From positions 1-25,713 of the IMG/VR virus record IMGVR_UViG_3300006616_000068: a DNA stretch of 25,713 bases; one strand, given 5' to 3'. Source of the DNA: a virus. The translations under genes and the position numbers were made by a program. The first letter of the stretch is position 1. The number at the start of each line of letters is the position of its first letter. The notes under the pieces were generated by a model, which saw nothing but the letters and a program-made list of their open reading frames with translations, did not search any database and was not told the origin of the DNA. This document shows positions 20,753-25,713 of the stretch, piece after piece.

Positions 20753-21895
20753 TTATCTGTTCCCATACATATTAGCGCCAACTTGCAAGTAATTAAACAA
20801 TCCAGGCTTCATTGAGTCTGTTTGCGTGTTTTGATTAGGAGTGCTTTGCAATGCCGCAATTGGTGCAGATAGCGCGGCTAAAGGCGCTCCCTGGTAACCA
20901 GCATATTGAGCTTTAGCCGCATCAATTAATGCTTGTTGCATACTTTGTTGCAGTAACCCGGCTTGACCTTGCTGTTGTTGTATTGCTTGGCCAGTACCAA
21001 ACGCCTGATTAGCCAAATTTCCCATTTGCGCTGCGGATGCAAGGTTTTGCTGATTAGCACCTGCAAGTGCCGCTTGGTTTGCTAATTGTGCAGACATAGC
21101 TTGCGTTGCGCCAAATTGATTTGCTTGGTTTTGCGCTGCTTGATTTGTAAGTGCCATTTGATTAGACGCGCCCGACCCAAATTGAGCCGCTTGGTTTTGC
21201 GCCGCCATATTAGCCGCCGCAGCTTGATTTGCCGCAGACGCACCAAATTGCCCAGCCTGATTTAATGCGGCTTGGTTTGCTAGATTTGACTGCTGGCCAA
21301 ATCCAGCAGTAGTTGTCCCAGCAGCTAAGTTTGCTTGTTGATTAGCCAATGCCGCCTGTTGCGCTGTGCCAATATCTTGCATGGCCATTTGTTGTGCTTG
21401 TGTATAACCTGCTTGGCGCAAACCAGAAGCAGTTCTAGCCGCCTGGTCAGCGAATGCACGATTTGTTTCAGCTTCAGCAATGCCTTGCCTAGAGCCACCA
21501 AAAGCATTAGCGGCAGTGGCTTGTGCGCCTAATTGATTTTGTGCCATTAACCTTGAGCGCTCTAAATCTCCGAGTGCTTGATCTACAACCTGAGTTTCAA
21601 ATGGATTAGTATATGCGCCTAAGTTGGTATTCGCTAATTGACCAGCTTGCACGTTCTGGGCTGTGACTGTTGGAGATTGGCCAATGGTGGAAGCACCATA
21701 ATTTGCGCTAGTCATTGCGCTTGGATTATATCCAGTGGCCGATGCGTTTGCCGCATTATATGCAGTCGGCCTAATAGCCATCGGAGCGTAATTCATCGCC
21801 TGCTGAGTGCCTTGCATCGCCTGTTGCAATCCACCAGCTGCCGCTTGATTTACGTTAAAACCGCCTTGCGGCTGTATTTGCCCACCACCAGCCAT
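20753..21895 (-). CDS. Ala/Gln/Asn-rich internal virion protein with 22-residue repeats (380 aa)
   Basis: Very low-complexity composition (Ala, Gln, Asn). The segment DQALGDLERSRLMAQNQLGA and AANAFGGSRQGIAEAETNRAF (about 105-150) is a recognisable conserved core of podovirus ejection proteins. Residues 212-277 hold three tandem 22-residue repeats marked by QFG at 217, 239 and 261. Such repeats (two 11-residue turns each) favour long amphipathic helices. AGAGG lies 7 bases before the ATG. It probably works with the neighbouring large proteins as the head's internal core or injected channel. Confidence 0.75.
   Translation of the reverse strand: MAGGGQIQPQGGFNVNQAAAGGLQQAMQGTQQAMNYAPMAIRPTAYNAANASATGYNPSAMTSANYGASTIGQSPTVTAQNVQAGQLANTNLGAYTNPFETQVVDQALGDLERSRLMAQNQLGAQATAANAFGGSRQGIAEAETNRAFADQAARTASGLRQAGYTQAQQMAMQDIGTAQQAALANQQANLAAGTTTAGFGQQSNLANQAALNQAGQFGASAANQAAAANMAAQNQAAQFGSGASNQMALTNQAAQNQANQFGATQAMSAQLANQAALAGANQQNLASAAQMGNLANQAFGTGQAIQQQQGQAGLLQQSMQQALIDAAKAQYAGYQGAPLAALSAPIAALQSTPNQNTQTDSMKPGLFNYLQVGANMYGNR
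21065..21262 (-). repeat. Three tandem 66-bp (22-aa) repeats
   Basis: The repeats encode NQAGQFGASAANQAAAANMA, NQAAQFGSGASNQMALTNQA and NQANQFGATQAMSAQLANQA (plus two residues each). The QFG marker recurs every 22 codons. The copies have diverged at the DNA level, so they are old and maintained at the protein level. Confidence 0.75.
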
Positions 21896-21928
21896 ATTAA
21901 GCCTCTTTTCTTTTAAAATTTGTCATAA

Positions 21929-23320
21929 TTAAAATCCGCCGCCTTTGTAGCTTTCTTTAGTAACTTTACCGCCAGTGCCAGCGTTTTTAGATATTGATGA
22001 AGATGTAAAATTATTAGCCGACGCTTGCGCTTGTCTTTGTTTCTTACGTCTACTTGACGTAGCTGGTGGGCTTATATCCCTTGCAGCTTGAGCTTGAGCT
22101 AAAACTTGCAACTGAGCCGCACGTTCTGCCGCAATTCTTGCCTCTTCTGCCTCTTTTCTTTGTTTTATTGCAAATTCAGTGCTAAAATTAGTTAAGCCAA
22201 GCCCATCACCAATGTCACCTGCAATGTCGCCTGCTACTCCAAGTAATCCTTGGCCATCAACACCCCTACCAGTAAACATTGTATAATCACCTGGTTTGTT
22301 TTCAATCTGATCTGTGTAACCAGCCATCCTTGCTAATGTGGGGTCAACTTCACCAGCATTATAACCAGTAGCAACTACTGATTTAGTATTTGGGTTTTGA
22401 AAACCTCTATCTCCGCTATCTTGAACCTTTGGGTCAAAAATATTTTGAACTATATTGAGAGGGAAAGGTGCTTGAAATCCTTGCGATTCATCGTAAGTCG
22501 CATAATTAGTTCCAGCAAAAGATGACCCTTCGTCAAATGGTGATCTGGATATTACATCTTGCCCACCAATTTGCCTAACGCCTAACTCTTTCTTTGCAAG
22601 ATAATCTTGCATTTGCTCATCCATCATTGCGTCAAGTCTTGCTTTATTTTCATCACTGCGGTTTTTACGCCTCATAGCCACCATATCTTGAACGGCAGGA
22701 TCAATTGCTTCTGGGGCAACTGCTCCGCCAGATGTGTAAGGATTATTTGCCATAATTGGGCTTATCCCAGAGCCATAGCCAGTTACAGTGTTACCTGCGC
22801 CACCAGAACCGCCATAATAATCACTATCTGCACCATAATTAGTGGTATTTGCACTGAAGCTTGGGTTTCTACCCATCATATTAAGAGATACGCCACTTCC
22901 AGGGCTCGCTACATATGGTGAGCTTGGATCAAAACCTATATTTGGATTAACGAAAAAACTATCCATAAGAGCTTTTTGATTTGGCCTAAAGTATCCTAAT
23001 GTGTCAACTGCATCTTGGAACATTGGCGCTGATGAATAACCAGTTACACCATTTGCATATGTTTGCGGCCTACCCATATTGCCCATTATATCTTGTGGGT
23101 TTGTCGGAGTGGCCATGCCAAATGCGTTAGCAACATCTGATGTATTTTGAAACATTGCCTGTTGCATTGGATTAAACGCTGCAACATCTGGCCCGTAATA
23201 TGGGGTGTAACCAACTTCCGATATTCCAGCTGCTTTTGCTAAATTAGCTTTAGCTGCATCTTCAATATACTTTGGTACTGTTACTTCTGATGTGGTTGAA
23301 CCACCTTTGCCGCCTGACAT
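21929..23320 (-). CDS. Virion structural/ejection protein (463 aa)
   Basis: The N-terminus GGKGGSTTSEVTVPKYIEDA and ISEVGYTPYYGPDVAAFNPM is a signature I associate with head-internal proteins of HMO-2011-like and related marine podoviruses. The middle is Gly/Ser/Asn-rich and probably disordered (DYYGGSGGAGNT, GYGSGISPIMANN). The C-terminal region contains a charged Ala-rich helix (KQRKEAEEARIAAERAAQLQVL) and a Ser/Lys-rich tail. AAGGAG lies 9 bases before the ATG, a strong ribosome-binding site. The 33 bases downstream of it before the next gene hold no gene. It likely belongs to the inner-head/ejection set. Confidence 0.7.
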   Translation of the reverse strand: MSGGKGGSTTSEVTVPKYIEDAAKANLAKAAGISEVGYTPYYGPDVAAFNPMQQAMFQNTSDVANAFGMATPTNPQDIMGNMGRPQTYANGVTGYSSAPMFQDAVDTLGYFRPNQKALMDSFFVNPNIGFDPSSPYVASPGSGVSLNMMGRNPSFSANTTNYGADSDYYGGSGGAGNTVTGYGSGISPIMANNPYTSGGAVAPEAIDPAVQDMVAMRRKNRSDENKARLDAMMDEQMQDYLAKKELGVRQIGGQDVISRSPFDEGSSFAGTNYATYDESQGFQAPFPLNIVQNIFDPKVQDSGDRGFQNPNTKSVVATGYNAGEVDPTLARMAGYTDQIENKPGDYTMFTGRGVDGQGLLGVAGDIAGDIGDGLGLTNFSTEFAIKQRKEAEEARIAAERAAQLQVLAQAQAARDISPPATSSRRKKQRQAQASANNFTSSSISKNAGTGGKVTKESYKGGGF

Positions 23321-23682
23321 TATGCAAACTCCTTAATATATGAGGAATGTAGTTGATCCCAACCATGTTCCGAAAGTGGTTTTTTCCATCCAGCACGACC
23401 TGTCATTGTTAATGCTGAACACCCTTGAGCCTTTGCCCAGGTAATTACGTCAGTGTGCATGTCCATTATTTGATCCAATTCGCCGCCGCCAAGAAATATA
23501 TTTAACTGCTTTACCTTTGGGTATACCACAATTTCAGACACGATGCACCCCCTTGACGTAGGCCAAAGTTGCATTGTACCCGACTTAATGCCTTCTACTA
23601 CATGAATAAAATCGTGAGTACCGCCAGAATACTCCAAAGCGGCCTCGATCCATTCCCTGCAATTTTCAATTATTTCATCCAT
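23320..23682 (-). CDS. Small GNAT-fold-like virion assembly protein (120 aa)
   Basis: The fold pattern looks like a truncated acetyltransferase: helix (ENCREWIEAALEYSGG), strand (GTMQLWPTSRGCIVSEIVVYP), strand (QLNIFLGGGELDQIMDM), helix (VITWAKAQGCSALTMTGRAGW). The GRxGW motif and LGGG loop recur in small podovirus proteins that lie between tail and internal-head genes, including T7 gp13-like slots. A real acetyltransferase activity is not implied, since a full acetyl-CoA loop is not obvious. GAGGA lies just 3-4 bases before the ATG. It overlaps the tail gene upstream by 8 bases and shares a stop/start overlap with the 463-aa gene. Confidence 0.65.
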   Translation of the reverse strand: MDEIIENCREWIEAALEYSGGTHDFIHVVEGIKSGTMQLWPTSRGCIVSEIVVYPKVKQLNIFLGGGELDQIMDMHTDVITWAKAQGCSALTMTGRAGWKKPLSEHGWDQLHSSYIKEFA

Positions 23683-24340
23683 GTGTCCTCGTTATAGATA
23701 GTGTAGAGGCTGGTAAAGCAGGCACTGATCCAGACGCCGCAGTGTAATTTAAGAAGCCATTTACGTTATCCGTCATGTAATTTACTTCAAGATAATCTCC
23801 AGCCGCCAATGTAAATATTTGTGTTCGACTTGTCACCATTGTGGCATTATTTTGATGCATCGCAGTGGTCATAGCGCTGTTTGCTACGGCAGTGCCATTG
23901 ACGCTAGGCCAAAAGTAGAAGTGTACTGTGCTTGAGCTTGTCGATGATATTTGTGCAGAAAACGATATGACATATTCTCCAGCTTCCTCAAACACAATTC
24001 TACTTGTTGGTGTGCCTTGCGTAATTCTTGAATTTCCAGATGGTGCGTCATAGGTCAGCTTGTATGCCGTATTTGCCGCAACTGGTGTAACATCTGATGT
24101 TTTAATAAAATTAGCGTGTCCACCCTCAACAACAATTTGCCGAAATTCTCCACCTTTTGACACAACAGGATATTTGTAAATCCTATTCCACATAAGAGTT
24201 GCGTCATCAGATGCGTTTTCTTCGCCGTTCTGCTGAACTAATGCGGATCGAGTTTGTGATAAATGCTGAACAAGCCTGCGACCCCACGTCCGCCAGTCGT
24301 TGCCGATAACGTCTGGGGCTTTTTGTTGCTGTTCGCTCAT
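23675..24340 (-). CDS. Jelly-roll-like tail or receptor-binding protein (221 aa)
   Basis: The N-terminal helical segment (NDWRTWGRRLVQHLSQTRSAL) may attach to the tail. The rest is beta-rich with a C1q/TNF-like rhythm (RIVFEEAGEYVISFSAQIS, VHFYFWPSVNG, RTQIFTLAAGDYLEVNYMTD) and many Ser/Thr/Asn. This looks like a trimeric jelly-roll head, typical for small receptor-binding or fibre proteins. The start overlaps the upstream stop (ATGA), with GGAG 4 bases away. Being next to the P22-type stabilisation protein fits a tail role. A head-decoration role is the alternative. Confidence 0.65.
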   Translation of the reverse strand: MSEQQQKAPDVIGNDWRTWGRRLVQHLSQTRSALVQQNGEENASDDATLMWNRIYKYPVVSKGGEFRQIVVEGGHANFIKTSDVTPVAANTAYKLTYDAPSGNSRITQGTPTSRIVFEEAGEYVISFSAQISSTSSSTVHFYFWPSVNGTAVANSAMTTAMHQNNATMVTSRTQIFTLAAGDYLEVNYMTDNVNGFLNYTAASGSVPALPASTLSITRTHG

Positions 24341-25713
24341 CTCGCTCCACCAGCCGTAACATTAAGTCTATTTATTCCGACACGCCAATCAGCTAGATTA
24401 GCCGCGTCTATTCTTAGCTTAACCTGTCTGCCTGTAAATCTCAGTGACGTTGGATTTGACATAGAGAACGCGCCATATGATCGTTCGACGCCATTCGGGT
24501 AAAACCTCGTCTTAAATGTAACTGTCACGTCGCCCTGCGTCTTCTCATCTGGGATCATTTCTGTGACTGACATTACATTCTCGCCAGTGCCTAACGCAAT
24601 TGATCCACTTTCAGCAAATGGCGTAAGTGAGCCGTAATCAAAGCCAATCTCATGCTCGTATAACTTGTTGTTTTCTGCGCTTGCCCAAATTGGCTGGCGA
24701 TATGTGCCCATATCAAATCCAGCAGTTCTACCTAGCTCACCAATATACCAAGTATTCTCGACGTAATTATAAACGCAATATCTGTCATTTTCTGTGCTTG
24801 ATCCAGATGGGTAGAACCAGAATATCTCGCCGTATGTGCTGTTTGTCACTGCAAAAGTTTTTGATATTTGCGCTCGGTTTATATCGGAGAATACATAGTC
24901 CGATATTTCGCTTTCGATTTGTTGCACTGCGCCGCCTGCATAAGCATAGAATGAATGATTACCCATCCAGAACGCGCCCTTATCAACTGATGCTATGGCC
25001 TTGTTCGCAATTAATCCGCAACTCGCTCCGACACGCTCAATGCCATAAACATATGGCGCACCAATATAATTTGCTACGTGAGCGTCCATACTTGTTAATA
25101 TTAGAGTTTGACCCTGCACACGTATGCCAGCCATAATTCTGCCACTTGTGTTAAGCTCTAAGTCACCAGCTTCATTTGTTGCGGCTGGCGTCCATGTGGA
25201 GCTATCTTCCCTATCACACCACTGCACCTTGCGTTGGTTTCCGCCTGCACCTAGCGCAAACAAAAATCTTTCCTCGGTTACGACAATGCTTTCATTGTTT
25301 GTAGGTGCATTTGATAATACTGCGGCTGGCGTGGAATTGTTTATTTGCCACTCATAAATTTTGCCATCATCTTCATTACAGGCGACAAGGTATTCACCCC
25401 ACGTATCTAATGACCAAGTTGTTGCAGGCTGTATTCTTGCTGTGTCTGGACGAGCTACGCCGTAGGCATACTGCCCAAAGTAACTTCCACCATATCCTGT
25501 AAATGCCTCGGCGTCTTCACGACCAGCAGTCAATCCAACTGGTGTTATGTCGTGGCGCACACCTTGGGATGTCCAAGTATAAAGTTTGTTATATGTGCCG
25601 CCTGCAATGAAACGATCTTGGTCATTTGCAATCCAAGTAATTAATCCACGAATTTTAGCATTAGCCGCCGTGTCTGACCGAGTACGCCAACCACCCATTG
25701 GACGCATCGTGCC
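24337..25713 (-). CDS. P22-type tail stabilisation protein (5' end cut by window edge)
   Basis: The beta-propeller-like protein probably closes the portal/tail channel, as P22 gp10-type packaged-DNA stabilisation proteins do. Segments MRPMGGWRTRS, IANDQDRFIAGGTYNKLYTW, DTWGEYLVACNEDDGKIYEW, FWMGNHSFYAYAGGA and RQVKLRIDAANLADWRVG follow the family pattern. The frame stays open to the window edge: the codons Gly-Thr lie before the Met at 25707. In relatives I recall, the sequence corresponding to MRPMGGW lies about 40 residues into the protein after a VRFYEG-like segment. So this Met is probably internal and the true start lies right of the window. At least 458 residues are present. The next upstream genes, probably including further tail genes or terminase, are missing. 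Confidence 0.8.
   Translation of the reverse strand, partial: GTMRPMGGWRTRSDTAANAKIRGLITWIANDQDRFIAGGTYNKLYTWTSQGVRHDITPVGLTAGREDAEAFTGYGGSYFGQYAYGVARPDTARIQPATTWSLDTWGEYLVACNEDDGKIYEWQINNSTPAAVLSNAPTNNESIVVTEERFLFALGAGGNQRKVQWCDREDSSTWTPAATNEAGDLELNTSGRIMAGIRVQGQTLILTSMDAHVANYIGAPYVYGIERVGASCGLIANKAIASVDKGAFWMGNHSFYAYAGGAVQQIESEISDYVFSDINRAQISKTFAVTNSTYGEIFWFYPSGSSTENDRYCVYNYVENTWYIGELGRTAGFDMGTYRQPIWASAENNKLYEHEIGFDYGSLTPFAESGSIALGTGENVMSVTEMIPDEKTQGDVTVTFKTRFYPNGVERSYGAFSMSNPTSLRFTGRQVKLRIDAANLADWRVGINRLNVTAGGAR

Noticed and set aside
24627-25136. 169-codon ORF on the + strand
   Set aside because: It lies opposite the P22-type stabilisation gene, has no ribosome-binding site, and its product is rich in Arg/His/Cys typical of an antisense shadow.
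1-25713. tRNA genes, CRISPR arrays, insertion sequences, integrase or attachment sites
   Set aside because: I looked for cloverleaf-like blocks, regularly spaced repeats and transposase/integrase motifs and found none.

Overview
The window looks like part of a tailed, short-tailed (podovirus-type) bacteriophage genome that is AT-rich. The likely host is a marine or other aquatic alphaproteobacterium. The phage assignment rests on a contiguous virion module: P22-type tail/stabilisation protein, Ala/Gln-rich internal (ejection) proteins, a 693-aa portal, an acidic scaffold and an SU10/DUF5309-like major capsid protein. It also rests on an endolysin with holin-like neighbours and a compact replication module. 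The host guess is inference. It comes from the base composition, a holin resembling the 3-TM holins of gene transfer agents, and a predicted small RNA with anti-Shine-Dalgarno motifs like those of alphaproteobacterial 'cuckoo'/CcsR RNAs. No terminase, DNA polymerase, integrase, repressor, tRNA, IS or CRISPR is visible, so this is only part of the phage genome.

Layout: two convergent gene blocks meet near 7.2 kb. The left block (43-7165, + strand) is an early/replication operon. It has two small unknown proteins, a winged-helix-like protein, a C5-cytosine DNA methyltransferase, a ribbon-helix-helix-like regulator and a RuvC-like Holliday junction resolvase. These are followed by a 48-aa ORF, a RecE-like PD-(D/E)XK exonuclease, a single-strand DNA-binding protein ending in the bacterial SSB tip DDDIPF, a primase-helicase and a DUF6378-like protein. 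Then comes a structured ~100-nt intergenic element that I predict to be a small RNA, and a 68-aa unknown. Resolvase, exonuclease, SSB and primase-helicase together can replicate, recombine and resolve phage DNA; the methyltransferase probably protects it from host restriction.

The right block (7243-25713, - strand) is the late operon, transcribed from the right edge leftwards. Its order is tail stabilisation protein (cut by the window edge), jelly-roll-like tail protein, small GNAT-like protein, four large internal/ejection-type proteins, portal, a small protein, scaffold, major capsid protein, and three small head-associated proteins. An unusual run of secreted and membrane proteins follows (9.07-12.44 kb). 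The lysis group comes last: EF-hand membrane protein, 3-TM-type holin, lysine-rich peptide, GH19-type endolysin and a terminal PD-(D/E)XK nuclease-like gene. Most junctions are TAATG or ATGA overlaps, so translational coupling is pervasive.

The points most worth a second look are these. (1) A 152-codon ORF with its own Shine-Dalgarno is nested in another frame of the methyltransferase, and the host gene's wobble GC rises exactly there. (2) A promoter-hairpin-hairpin-terminator unit at 6811-6944 carries anti-SD loops. (3) A cassette of five Sec-exported proteins, including pilin-like and chaperone-like members, is inserted between head and lysis genes. (4) Strong strand-specific hairpins lie after the capsid gene and before the primase gene. 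(5) A 14-bp-arm palindrome lies in front of the RHH gene. No stretch of more than 300 bases lacks a gene.
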